64,000 bases of DNA from Staphylococcus intermedius NCTC 11048 (GCF_002902385.1 NZ_PPQH01000002.1:1-64000); one strand, 5' to 3'; positions 27,441 through 36,249 are shown, counted from the first letter of the stretch. Notes: a model not told the origin generated them from the letters alone. Numbers and translations are program-made.

Positions 27441-27544
27441 ATTTATCAAGAGTGGTGGAGGGAATTGGCCCTATGAAACCCAGCAACCTCATCGGATGAC
27501 GATAAAGGTGCGAATTCCAACAGTGTAAATGCTGAAAGATAAAT
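27441..27544 (+). ncRNA. SAM-I riboswitch (S-box) aptamer
   Basis: The S-box core is clear: closing helix ATTTATC (27441-27447) with GATAAAT (27538-27544), then AAGAGTGGTGGAGGGA, GGCCCTATGAAACCCAGCAA, a central variable hairpin, and AGGTGC ... AATTCC. SAM-I aptamers bind S-adenosylmethionine and usually switch off downstream genes. The GATGAAACCC-type pseudoknot segment reads CTATGAAACCC here. Confidence 0.95.
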
Positions 27545-27554
27545 GAAGGCAGAG

Positions 27555-27630
27555 ATGTTATCGCAAATATACATCAGTCACACTTATCAATGTTAGTGTT
27601 GGATGTAGTTTGGGATAACATTTTTTGTTT
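27555..27630 (+). terminator. Riboswitch expression platform (terminator)
   Basis: ATGTTATC (27555-27562) pairs with GATAACAT (27614-27621), with inner pairings ATACATC/GATGTA and ACACT/AGTGT, followed by TTTTTTGTTT. It lies between aptamer and start codon, so SAM binding should favour it. The competing antiterminator is not resolved here. Confidence 0.85.
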
Positions 27631-27644
27631 AAGGAGGAACCAAC

Positions 27645-28829
27645 ATGTCAATAACGATAGAACAACGTATTTTAGATTATATCGATCAACATAAATGGGA
27701 CTATATAGATATGAGTCATCAAATACATGGACGTCCCGAACTGGGAAATGAAGAAATTTTTGCATCGCGCCTACTGATTGAACATTTAACAGCACATGAT
27801 TTCGAAGTAGAACGCGATATTGCAGGGCATTCGACAGGATTCATTGCGACATATGATTCAGAAGTTGAGGGGCCAACGATCAGTTATCTGGCTGAATATG
27901 ATGCATTACCAGGTTTAGGCCATGCATGTGGTCATAATATTATTGGGACATCGAGTATGTTCGCGGCGATTGCGTTAAAACAAGTGGTGGATGACATCGG
28001 AGGAAAAGTTATTTTGTTTGGCTGTCCAGCAGAAGAAGGCGGCGAAAATGGAAGTGCAAAGGCATCTTATGTCAAAGAAGGGCTATTTGATGAAGTTGAT
28101 GTTGCATTAATGATCCATCCGGGTAATGAAACGTATCCGACGATTCCGACCCTTGCCGTCGATGTCTTAGACATCAAATTTTATGGACAAAGCGCGCATG
28201 CTTCGGAAAATGCGGAGGAAGCACGCAATGCCTTAGATGCAATGCTGAGCTATTTTAATGGTGTTGCACAATTGCGTCAACATATTAAAAAGACAGAGCG
28301 TGTACACGGTGTCATTTTAGATGGCGGTCAAGCAGCAAACATCATACCGGACTTTACACATGCGCGTTTTTATACACGTGCGACGACGAGAAAAGACTTG
28401 GATATACTTACTTCAAGAGTACATGATATTGCGCGAGGGGCAGCGATACAGACGGGTTGTGATTTTGAATTTGAACCGATTCAAAATGGCGTCAACGAAT
28501 TCATTAAAGCTCCGTTGCTCGATCAATTGTTTGAACACTATGCAACGGAACTGGGCGAAGAAGTCAGTCATGATGATTTTGGTTACGGCTCGACGGATAC
28601 GGGGAATGTCAGCCATGTCGTACCTACCATTCATCCGCATGTCAAAATTGGGCCGAGAAGTTTAGTCGGTCATACCCATCGTTTTCGTGAAGCAGCGGTG
28701 AGTCCGATGGGGGATGATGCCTTGATTAAAGGTGCAAAAATCATCGCATTAATGGGGGCAAAATTAATACAAGATACAACGTTATTAACAGAGATACAAA
28801 AGGAGCACCAACATAAAAGGGAGAAATAA
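27645..28829 (+). CDS. M20-family amidohydrolase under SAM riboswitch control
   Basis: This is a 394-residue M20 peptidase of the AbgB/amidohydrolase type (M20D). The metal-site residues are all present: HGRPELG near 28-34, GHACGH (C95, H97), E130-E131, H158 in MIHPG, and a late GHTHRFRE. Family members cleave N-acyl amino acids or small dipeptides. Control by a SAM riboswitch suggests a substrate carrying methionine, homocysteine, cysteine or a derivative; this is inference. The ATP-grasp gene starts three bases after its stop, so hydrolase and ligase are made together. Confidence 0.88.
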   Translation: MSITIEQRILDYIDQHKWDYIDMSHQIHGRPELGNEEIFASRLLIEHLTAHDFEVERDIAGHSTGFIATYDSEVEGPTISYLAEYDALPGLGHACGHNIIGTSSMFAAIALKQVVDDIGGKVILFGCPAEEGGENGSAKASYVKEGLFDEVDVALMIHPGNETYPTIPTLAVDVLDIKFYGQSAHASENAEEARNALDAMLSYFNGVAQLRQHIKKTERVHGVILDGGQAANIIPDFTHARFYTRATTRKDLDILTSRVHDIARGAAIQTGCDFEFEPIQNGVNEFIKAPLLDQLFEHYATELGEEVSHDDFGYGSTDTGNVSHVVPTIHPHVKIGPRSLVGHTHRFREAAVSPMGDDALIKGAKIIALMGAKLIQDTTLLTEIQKEHQHKREK

Positions 28830-28832
28830 TCC

Positions 28833-30023
28833 ATGACACATCATATTCAATATCGTAGTCAATTAACAATGGGAGAAATTTATGACACCAACATCGTATA
28901 TACGTCTAGACCCTCATATGTTTCGAATCCTTGGTTAGCACCAGATGAACATCAATCTAATTTTTTAACAGGGCGTGAATTACTCATTGCTCAATTACCA
29001 GTCATCGTACATGAAGCGAGTATTACGGACAAATTACAACAATTATTTCAGTTGATTGGTGAAACAATTCCACAAGATGTCATTCCGTTTCATGATCAAG
29101 AGAGCTATGAACAAACATTAAAACGACTGACAAAAGACGAAGCGCGCGCGATTTATTTTCAATATGTCCATGGTGACGATATTGTTGATGCGAAACATTA
29201 CGCAATGGATAAGCAACTGTTTAAAGACTTGAATAATAAATCGTTAATCCCTAAATGGACGGATGGCCAATATGTCCCTGAGCGTGAAATTGTCGCATTT
29301 AAAGACTTTAAAGCGGCAGTCAAACAATGGGAATTACCACTCGTCATTAAACCGGGTGACGACCTACCGACAGCAGGGGGTTACGGCGTCATGATTTGTT
29401 ATAACGAGGAAGATTTAGAAAAAGCTATCGCACGTGTCGAACAAGCTGAAGCGGCGACAGACACGTTAATCATCGAACAATGTGTCGAAGCGGTCGATAA
29501 CTATTGCGTCCAATTTGCACGACACCCTAAAGACGGCATCGTCTATTTAGGTGCTGCACAACAACTGACCAATGATTATGGTTTTTATAACGGCAATGTC
29601 AATGCCATCACTGTGCCTGAAAAGGTCATCCAAGCAGGATATGAAATTATGGACATCGCAGTAAAGAAAGGTTTTATCGGCATTGCGGGATTTGATTTAC
29701 TCGTCGATAAAGAAGGAGATGTCTTTGCCATTGATTTGAATTTTAGACAAAATGGGTCGACAAGCATGTTGTTACTCAAGGACAAACTCACAGGACCACA
29801 TCATAAGTTTTACAGTTATTTTGCGAATGGAGATAACGCGCGCTTTTTTGAAGCAGTGCATCATTTCGTCGAACGAGGTGTCCTGTATCCACTTTCATAT
29901 TATGATGGGGATTGGTATGAAAACAAACATGTCAATTCAAGGTTTGGCTGCATTTGGCATGCCGACAGTCCAGAACAAATTGAAGCATATGAAAGTCAAT
30001 TTAAAGTACGTGCAGGCATTTAA
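28833..30023 (+). CDS. ATP-grasp ligase-like protein
   Basis: The 396-residue protein has a C-terminal ATP-grasp fold. The ATP-binding lysine is K173 in PLVIKPGDD, a glycine-rich loop follows (TAGGYGVM), and Mg ligands lie in DLNFRQNGS (D301, N303). ATP-grasp enzymes of this size often join a carboxylate to an amine, for example as amino-acid ligases, but the substrate is not evident. The N-terminal 140 residues resemble no domain I can name. It is the second gene of the SAM-riboswitch operon. Confidence 0.82.
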   Translation: MTHHIQYRSQLTMGEIYDTNIVYTSRPSYVSNPWLAPDEHQSNFLTGRELLIAQLPVIVHEASITDKLQQLFQLIGETIPQDVIPFHDQESYEQTLKRLTKDEARAIYFQYVHGDDIVDAKHYAMDKQLFKDLNNKSLIPKWTDGQYVPEREIVAFKDFKAAVKQWELPLVIKPGDDLPTAGGYGVMICYNEEDLEKAIARVEQAEAATDTLIIEQCVEAVDNYCVQFARHPKDGIVYLGAAQQLTNDYGFYNGNVNAITVPEKVIQAGYEIMDIAVKKGFIGIAGFDLLVDKEGDVFAIDLNFRQNGSTSMLLLKDKLTGPHHKFYSYFANGDNARFFEAVHHFVERGVLYPLSYYDGDWYENKHVNSRFGCIWHADSPEQIEAYESQFKVRAGI

Positions 30024-30141
30024 AACATGATGCATTCGAGTATGTTATAGTGGAAAGAGAAGACCAAACCATCGAAATTTGACGAATAGCGATGTCTCGT
30101 TTATATTTGTCATTGATTTTGATTGAAAAAGGAGCAGAGTC

Positions 30142-30813
30142 ATGTCATACAAGAATGAGCGTTTTTATAAAGATATACTGACAAACGAACAATTTTTTAC
30201 TGCTGTTAAAGATAAAAAAATGATTAAGCACCGTCATAATGACAAATTACTATTTTGCTTTTGGACACGTGAATCTTTAGCCAAAGCCTATTTAGATAAT
30301 TTGAATATAGAATATGACAAAATTAAAACAATGGATATTGACCGTTTTGCGACTTACGAATTGGACGAGATGTTTGATGAAGAAGATGAGGCATTGGTTA
30401 ATGTAACTGATAATGCAGAAGGTCATGAAATTAAAATTGTAGAAGCGACAAATGATTTGATGACAGATTTAGACAACATTCGTATTCGTGAATTTGTGCA
30501 AGATGTGGCAAAAACAGATACAGTTTATGGGTTAAGTCAAAAAGGTGATCGTCAATTTATGATTGTATATGATGAAAACGATAACTTTGACCAGTCGCAT
30601 TTTATGCCCGTTTGGAGCTTGCGTAAACGTGCTGAAAAAGTTGCGGAAGAAGATTTCGAAACGTTTGAATTAATCGATGTAGAGGGCGAAGTATTTGCGG
30701 ATTGGTTAGATGAATTGCGTGATGACAATCGTTATGTGGCCATTGATATTAAGCCAGGTGTTGTAGGTACGATTGTGTCAGCCCAAAAACTCGCCAATGA
30801 ACTCACATTTTAG
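30142..30813 (+). CDS. DUF2750-like protein
   Basis: The 223-residue cytoplasmic protein is rich in Asp and Glu and has no membrane segment. The final 100 residues (VYGLSQKGDRQFMIVYD; MPVWSLRKRAEKVAEE) look like the DUF2750 domain. The first 90 residues carry another, similar-looking segment (LLFCFWTRESLAKAYLD). The strong AAAAGGAGC ribosome site is nine bases before the ATG. Function is unknown. It has its own start 118 bases after the ATP-grasp gene. Confidence 0.7.
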   Translation: MSYKNERFYKDILTNEQFFTAVKDKKMIKHRHNDKLLFCFWTRESLAKAYLDNLNIEYDKIKTMDIDRFATYELDEMFDEEDEALVNVTDNAEGHEIKIVEATNDLMTDLDNIRIREFVQDVAKTDTVYGLSQKGDRQFMIVYDENDNFDQSHFMPVWSLRKRAEKVAEEDFETFELIDVEGEVFADWLDELRDDNRYVAIDIKPGVVGTIVSAQKLANELTF

Positions 30814-30839
30814 AAGTGATGAAATAGGATAGGTGTTGG

Positions 30840-31368
30840 AATAAAAATTTTTGATGCGATTGAAGCAGTATATTTGATTAACTTGCCCTCCCTATGTGAT
30901 TGGTGGTTTTTGATTGCCCTCAAGGCTTCCCTTTCTTAGGGGCTGGCCCTTCAACTCACTAACGCTTAATTAAACTATTACATTTGTTGAATCGTTAGTG
31001 GATTTTGGGAGCAGTACAGAAATCTCATGTGTAACAAAGATTTCGTCGTACTGCCCCCGCAAGGCTGACTAGACTTCTCAAAACCTAAGTGATTGAGAAG
31101 TCAGACAGCTACTGCGTTAAACAGTAGCCACTATCAAAGTTAATTGACGTTATTTTGTTTTTAACTTCATCCCTCAAGAGTCTCAGCCTTCTGGCAATCA
31201 TACTCCAAATACTGGAACAGAGGGCAAGTTTCTGATATGAAGACAATCAAAAGCATCCAGTTTTTACATCAAGTCACTCACGTTTTTCCACTGTTTTATC
31301 ACCATTAATCGATATAAGTTCATAAAAATTAGAGGGGCCGGGACACAATTGAGTTTCCGAGCTCCTCT
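30840..31368 (-). repeat. Long structured intergenic repeat, copy C, with a nested insert
   Basis: This copy reads on the minus strand. The ends AACTTGCCCTC (30880-30890) and GAGGGCAAGTT (31220-31230) pair perfectly. Inside, GATTGCC (30912-30918) pairs with GGCAATC (31193-31199). The leader and a GGGGCCGGGA-type hairpin lie at 31331-31368. Relative to copy B, about 165 bases are inserted near 31005-31170. The insert holds three hairpins of its own: GCAGTAC/GTACTGC, CTTCTCA/TGAGAAG within CTGACT/AGTCAG, and GCTACTG/CAGTAGC. It lies between the convergent DUF2750 and coaW genes. Confidence 0.8.
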
Positions 31369-31455
31369 TCTATGATGGGTGAAAATCAGAGTATGAAATT
31401 GTACAACCCATTAAGGTACATTAGATAAAAAATTGATTTTCTACATTAATAAAAT

Positions 31456-31570
31456 TTGCCCTCATTGATACACAACATTTAAATTCAAATTGCTAAAATG
31501 GACGAGTCCCTGGAAGAACGCGAGTCTATGGAGGCAATTGTGAAAATTAAAAAGGTTATCAATGGGGCAA
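31456..31570 (+). repeat. Short structured repeat, copy C2
   Basis: The ends TGCCCTCATTGATA (31457-31470) and TATCAATGGGGCA (31557-31569) pair. Inner stems are AATTGC with GCAATT, and ATGGAC with GTCTAT. Compared with copy A2 the paired bases differ in a compensating way. It lies about 55 bases downstream of the coaW stop on the minus strand, as A2 does for its neighbour. Confidence 0.75.
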
Positions 31571-31624
31571 TGATATCAAATAAGTCATTTAAGACTATCC
31601 TATTTTTTGTGTTCTAGCTATGTT

Positions 31625-32422
31625 TTATAAATATAACGATCCTAATGCACCTGAGAAAGCACCATTTTGTAAGTAATGCGGCTTAAATCCTCTTAAAATC
31701 GTATAATCCGTCACGACTTTTTGTAGTAATGGATTATCTTGGAATGAAGAACCAATATACACGACGTCTTCAACTTGATGTTCTCGAGCGACATGAATAG
31801 CAACCGTGGTCACACTCTCACCGACAACCCCGATGACAGAAGCAATTTTGTCTGCATTTGTAAATGTTTTGTCCATATTAAGTAACACATGTCCGAAGTT
31901 TGCGGCTGTCAACTCACCAGAAATAGGGGGCGTATCATTTTTATAAATATGTTTAACTTTTAAATCAATGATGTCACGATCGCCTTGTTGTGCCATTTCT
32001 GTTAATTGTTGGTAATCCGTAATACCTGTTAATAAATAGCCGAGCCCTTGAATCATACCGCCACCTGTACCAATACCTCCGACACGTTTTTGTCCTTTGC
32101 TATCAGACAGATGAAGTGATGTGCCTGTGCCGACATTGGTGAAAATATATTGTTCAATTTGAATGTTTTGTTCCTCTAATAAGATTTGTACCCCTTTAGC
32201 AGCTGCATCGAATTCGATAGATTGTTGAGGTTGGCAATGAAGTAATTCACTTAAAGCTTTCGCATTGCCGCCTGTCATATGAATGTCTTCACAACCTTCT
32301 TGATTCAACCAATCCGCCACGGTTTGTAGTTCTGTAGTGGGGTATGTTTTAAAAGTACGTGCACCATCTTGTTCAATGACTACTTTAATTAACGTGCCGC
32401 CCGCATCGATACCTATACGCAT
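31625..32422 (-). CDS. coaW: Type II pantothenate kinase
   Basis: CoaW phosphorylates pantothenate, the first step of coenzyme A synthesis. The type II bacterial enzyme is characteristic of staphylococci and lacks feedback inhibition by CoA. The 265 residues show the ASKHA phosphate motif [10 protein letters not shown] at the N-terminus, NVGTGTSLH near 110, and GGIGTGGGM near 127. The start is the ATG after GAGGTGAC; an in-frame start 11 codons upstream lacks a ribosome site. It is monocistronic on the minus strand. Confidence 0.96.
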   Translation of the reverse strand: MRIGIDAGGTLIKVVIEQDGARTFKTYPTTELQTVADWLNQEGCEDIHMTGGNAKALSELLHCQPQQSIEFDAAAKGVQILLEEQNIQIEQYIFTNVGTGTSLHLSDSKGQKRVGGIGTGGGMIQGLGYLLTGITDYQQLTEMAQQGDRDIIDLKVKHIYKNDTPPISGELTAANFGHVLLNMDKTFTNADKIASVIGVVGESVTTVAIHVAREHQVEDVVYIGSSFQDNPLLQKVVTDYTILRGFKPHYLQNGAFSGALGSLYL

Positions 32423-32518
32423 ATTTGTCACCTCAAAATAATTGTTTATCACCAATATATACTATATGATAATGACGAAATTACAAGACTAAATTTGATA
32501 AGAAGTGAGGGAATAATA

Positions 32519-32881
32519 GTGCAATTAAGTCCATATATCATTGTGAGTGATGTAAAAGAAGCAGCACAGTTTTACGAAAATACGTTTGGAGGTGTACGCA
32601 AAGTTTTAAATGAACACGAGGGGCAATGGCTTCATGTAGAGTTAGAAATTTCAGAGGGTATCACATTACATTTATCTTCAAATTACGGGAAACCGATTGA
32701 ACGTACAGGATACAATTTGATTCTAACTTTTGACCAACAAGAGGCACAACAGCGTGTTTATGAGGCATTAAGTGAAGAAGGAAATCCGCATATGCCGCTG
32801 CAAAAGACTTTCTTTGGTGCGATTCACGGTCAAGTCACAGATCGATACGGCATCAATTGGCTCATGAACTATTTTGAATAA
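32519..32881 (+). CDS. VOC-superfamily (glyoxalase/PhnB-like) protein
   Basis: The 120-residue protein has the VOC beta-alpha-beta pattern: LSPYIIVSDVKEAAQFYENTFGG at the N-terminus, an HVELEI strand, and DRYGINWLMNYF at the C-terminus. These proteins are metal-dependent lyases, dioxygenases or binding proteins. The substrate is unknown. The start is a GTG seven bases after GTGAGGG; no ATG is better placed. It is divergent from coaW, about 100 bases away. Confidence 0.83.
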   Translation: MQLSPYIIVSDVKEAAQFYENTFGGVRKVLNEHEGQWLHVELEISEGITLHLSSNYGKPIERTGYNLILTFDQQEAQQRVYEALSEEGNPHMPLQKTFFGAIHGQVTDRYGINWLMNYFE

Positions 32882-32887
32882 AAATAA

Positions 32888-32935
32888 GCAAGAACGGCTG
32901 AGAAATGGAAATCTTTAAGTCTTAGCCATTCTTGC
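32888..32935 (+). terminator. Hairpin after the VOC gene
   Basis: GCAAGAA pairs with TTCTTGC, with inner GGCT/AGCC and AGA/TCT pairs. There is no clear T-run, so termination is plausible but not certain. Confidence 0.5.
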
Positions 32936-32954
32936 GATTGAATTGATAACATGA

Positions 32955-33320
32955 AGAGGGACCGAGACATTAAGTTTTCCCAGTCCTATTTATCGTGGAG
33001 CTATATCTACAATTGATGATAATACCGACGAAAACGAGGATGAATTGGACGCAATAATTGGATGATATGGATTGTCTTCATATCAGAAACTTGCCCTCTG
33101 CTCCTGTATTTGGAGTATGATTGCCAGAAGGCTGAGACTCTTGAGGGATCAGCTGGTCCGGAAAATCCACTAACGCTTCAACAAATGTAATAGTTTAATT
33201 AAGCGTTAGTTAGTTGAAGGGCCAGCCCCTAAGAAAGGGAAGCCATGAAGGCAATCAAAAATACAATTTAAAGCGGAAGGGCAAGTTAAACAATATATTG
33301 CATCAATATCATCAAAATTT
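32955..33320 (+). repeat. Long structured intergenic repeat, copy B
   Basis: This is the best-preserved copy. It starts with a GGGACCGAGA/TTTTCCCAGTCC hairpin and the leader CCTATTTATCGTGGAGC. In the body AACTTGCCCT (33088-33097) pairs with AGGGCAAGTT (33278-33287), GATTGCC (33119-33125) with GGCAATC (33250-33256), GGCT (33130-33133) with AGCC (33241-33244), GCTGGTCC (33152-33159) with GGGCCAGC (33219-33226), and the apical CTAACGCTT (33170-33178) with AAGCGTTAG (33201-33209). It fills the junction between the convergent VOC and BCCT genes. Confidence 0.82.
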
Positions 33321-33353
33321 TTTATGTCCCACCCCCCAAATCAATTGACGAAC

Positions 33354-34946
33354 TTACATCTCATTATCTCGTTCACGTTCTTCTATTGTACGAGAAAAGT
33401 CTTTTTCGTCATCAATATGTGTCATTTTAAAATGCTTCGTATGCTCACGTCTCAATGCATTCATCAATGAGAAAATCATCAGAAATAAAATAATTGAGAA
33501 TGGTAAACCTGTCACAACAGATGCGGTTTGTAAACTTGTAAGTCCTCCCGCAACAGTTAATGAAACGGAAATCGCACCAATTAAAATCCCCCAAACCATT
33601 TTATGCTTACGTTTTGGATTTTCAACACCGCCAGTTGCCATACCTGATACGATATGTGTTGTCGAATCTGCACTGGTAACGATAAAAGTGAAAATTAAAA
33701 TAATCGCTAATGCACTTGTGACTTCATATAACGGAAACTTACTTAATAATTCAAAAAGTGCAACCGTATAATCTTGGTCGACAATTTTTTCGATTCCATC
33801 TTGGTGATGCAATGCCCAATTGATTGCAGTACCACCAAAACCAGATATCCATAAAAACGAAATAAACGGTGGGATAATTAAGACACCGACGACAAATTCA
33901 CGGATTGTTCGTCCTCTTGAGACACGCGCAACAAAACCTCCAATAAATGGCGACCAAGAAATCACCCAAGCCCAGTAGAACACTGTCCATTGTTGAATCC
34001 ATGAATTATCACCTGTATAAGGATCCATTCGTAAACTATACTGTATAAAATGTGTCAAATAGTCGCCAATAGACACGGTGAATGTCTCAACGATAAAGCG
34101 CAAATCACCAAAAATATAAATAAATAGCAAGAGCAACGCACCAATCATGATGTTTAAATTACTCAACCATTTGACGCCGCGATTAATGCCTGATAAAGCA
34201 GAACCGAGGAAAATGAGCGTCATGAGCACCGTAATTAAAATTAAAGTGAGCGATGTGTTCGGAACTTTAAAGACATGGTTCAAGCCACCTGCAATTTGCA
34301 AAATACCGAGACCAATCGACGTGGCAATCCCCATCACTGTCGCGATAATCGCCAAAATATCAATGATATTACGATAAGGGCGTTTATACGTTTCCCCAAA
34401 AACAGGTTCCATCGCAGTTGAAATGAGACCATCACGATTTTTACGAAATTGGAAATAGGCGACAATTAAACCGCTCATTGCGAAAATAGACCACTGCGAA
34501 ATCCCCCAATGGAAAAAAGTGTATCCCATCGCGAGGCGTGCAGATTCGACCGATTGACCGTCGACTGAATTTGGAAATGGCGAATGTAAGTAATGTGTTA
34601 ATGGTTCTGCAACACCCCAAAAGACAATCCCGACACCTAAGCCAGCTGAAAACAGCATCCCAATCCACGATATAAACGAAAATTCGGGTTCTTCATCATC
34701 GCGACCTAATTTGAAACGGCCATATCTGGAAACTGCTAAGAAAATTAAGAAAATATCAAGTACAAAAACAATAATTAGAAAGAGCCAGCCAAAGTTTAAA
34801 GCAAGCGCATCGTATGTATGTTGTGCATATGCGCCAAATGTTTTAGGAAAAATGGCCGCTAATAGCGTAAGTATTAAAATAATTCCGAATGAAACGGCAT
34901 AAACAAAATTGCGATTCTTTTTCTTTAAATTGTTGTGCTTCTTCAT
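33354..34946 (-). CDS. BCCT-family osmolyte transporter (OpuD-like)
   Basis: The 530-residue protein has about 12 membrane helices and belongs to the betaine/choline/carnitine family. The conserved tryptophan-rich segment VFYWAWVISWSPFIGGFVARVSRGRTI is present near residues 305-330, along with the glycine-rich unwound helix (SAGLGVGIVFWGVAEP) near 95-110. Glycine betaine or choline import for osmoprotection is the likely role. The start is the ATG five bases after AAAGGAG. The last 30 residues are charged, as in osmosensing members. Confidence 0.9.
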   Translation of the reverse strand: MKKHNNLKKKNRNFVYAVSFGIILILTLLAAIFPKTFGAYAQHTYDALALNFGWLFLIIVFVLDIFLIFLAVSRYGRFKLGRDDEEPEFSFISWIGMLFSAGLGVGIVFWGVAEPLTHYLHSPFPNSVDGQSVESARLAMGYTFFHWGISQWSIFAMSGLIVAYFQFRKNRDGLISTAMEPVFGETYKRPYRNIIDILAIIATVMGIATSIGLGILQIAGGLNHVFKVPNTSLTLILITVLMTLIFLGSALSGINRGVKWLSNLNIMIGALLLLFIYIFGDLRFIVETFTVSIGDYLTHFIQYSLRMDPYTGDNSWIQQWTVFYWAWVISWSPFIGGFVARVSRGRTIREFVVGVLIIPPFISFLWISGFGGTAINWALHHQDGIEKIVDQDYTVALFELLSKFPLYEVTSALAIILIFTFIVTSADSTTHIVSGMATGGVENPKRKHKMVWGILIGAISVSLTVAGGLTSLQTASVVTGLPFSIILFLMIFSLMNALRREHTKHFKMTHIDDEKDFSRTIEERERDNEM

Positions 34947-35117
34947 GTGAACTCCTTTCTTCATACTACGAAATTAAGGGATGATGTTTCGTGAAAATAG
35001 CAATGAAACAGCCAAAGATAAAAGTTCTAAACGTTCACTATAAATATTTGTTTAAATCCCTTTAATTATGTCAACAATATATATGATGAACAAAAAAATA
35101 AAGGGATGGTCAAAATA

Positions 35118-35981
35118 ATGACAATTAAAAGTAAACGTTTTGATGATATTACTATACAATTATATGATAAGCAATACCGTGACGCTTTGTATCAATTTGA
35201 ATTAAGTGAACGACAACGCATCTATTCTTCATTACCCAAAGAAGTATTAGATGATGCATTAAATGATAAAAACAGAGTTGCAAACATTGTGTTGAATGAT
35301 CAAGATGAAGTGATTGGTTTTTTTGTATTGCATCAACATTATCAACACGAAGGCTACGATACACCTTATGAAGTCGTCTACATTCGCTCGTTGTCAATCA
35401 ATGAAGCATATCAAGGGAATGGCTACGGTACGAAGATTATGATGATATTGCCGGAGTATGTACAAATGATTTTTCCGGATTTTAATCATTTGTACTTAGT
35501 CGTGGATGCAGAAAATGAAGCGGCTTGGAATGTATATGAACGTGCTGGCTTTATGCATACGGCAACGAAAGAAGAGGGGCCAATTGGTAAGGAGCGACTG
35601 TATTATCTTGATTTGGATCATAAGTATGTCTCGTCTTTAAAGTTAAAAAAGAGTGATGTGTCAAATGTAGGATCGATTGAAATTGTAAACTTAATGAAAG
35701 ATGCTCAAAAAGTAGGGTTTTTAGCGATTGAAGCGTTTAATGAACGTCTGATTATTCGTGCACTTTATGTCGATGATGCACATAGAGATACAGGAATCGC
35801 GCAAAATGCACTCCGTCAATTGGCGACATATGTAAGAAAAGAAAATCACGATACGAAAGTGATTGAAGTCACATTATTTGGACCTAATCATCAGCTCACA
35901 CCATTGTTTCTGAAAAGTAATTTTGTTGAGACAGTGACGACGGATGATTATGTCACTTTTGAAAAATACATTAATTATTAG
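35118..35981 (+). CDS. Tandem GNAT-type acetyltransferase
   Basis: The protein has 287 residues. The N-terminal GNAT domain (about residues 1-165) contains the acetyl-CoA-binding segment with EAYQGNGYGTKIM, preceded by VYIRSLSIN and followed by NEAAWNVYERAGF. The C-terminal part (about 185-287) looks like a second, more divergent GNAT fold (IIRALYVDDAHRDTGIAQNAL; GPNHQLTPLFLKSNFVE). The substrate is unknown. I chose the ATG eight bases after AAGGGATGG. It is monocistronic, upstream of rpoE. Confidence 0.82.
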   Translation: MTIKSKRFDDITIQLYDKQYRDALYQFELSERQRIYSSLPKEVLDDALNDKNRVANIVLNDQDEVIGFFVLHQHYQHEGYDTPYEVVYIRSLSINEAYQGNGYGTKIMMILPEYVQMIFPDFNHLYLVVDAENEAAWNVYERAGFMHTATKEEGPIGKERLYYLDLDHKYVSSLKLKKSDVSNVGSIEIVNLMKDAQKVGFLAIEAFNERLIIRALYVDDAHRDTGIAQNALRQLATYVRKENHDTKVIEVTLFGPNHQLTPLFLKSNFVETVTTDDYVTFEKYINY

Positions 35982-36249
35982 TAGCTTACATCGCTATTCA
36001 AACATATGTCCGCATGCCATCTATTTCAGGTGACTTCGAAAAATCTCACTGAAAACATTGCGAAATCATCAGCAGTCATTTATAATTTAATTTTGTTAAA
36101 GTCGAAGTTTAAAACGCATCTATCAAGCTCTAGATGTGTCTGCATGTAGCGCAACATAATCACGAGGTGACGGTCATACGCGCCTATTTTTTACAAATTG
36201 AAGTATTCGAATGAAGAGAAATGTTAACCTTTGAAAGGAAGATGTGCTG

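Noticed and set aside
30990-31240. STAR elements of S. aureus as the explanation for the long repeats
   Set aside because: The GGGGCCCC-type core expected of STAR repeats is missing, and the conserved stems here are different.
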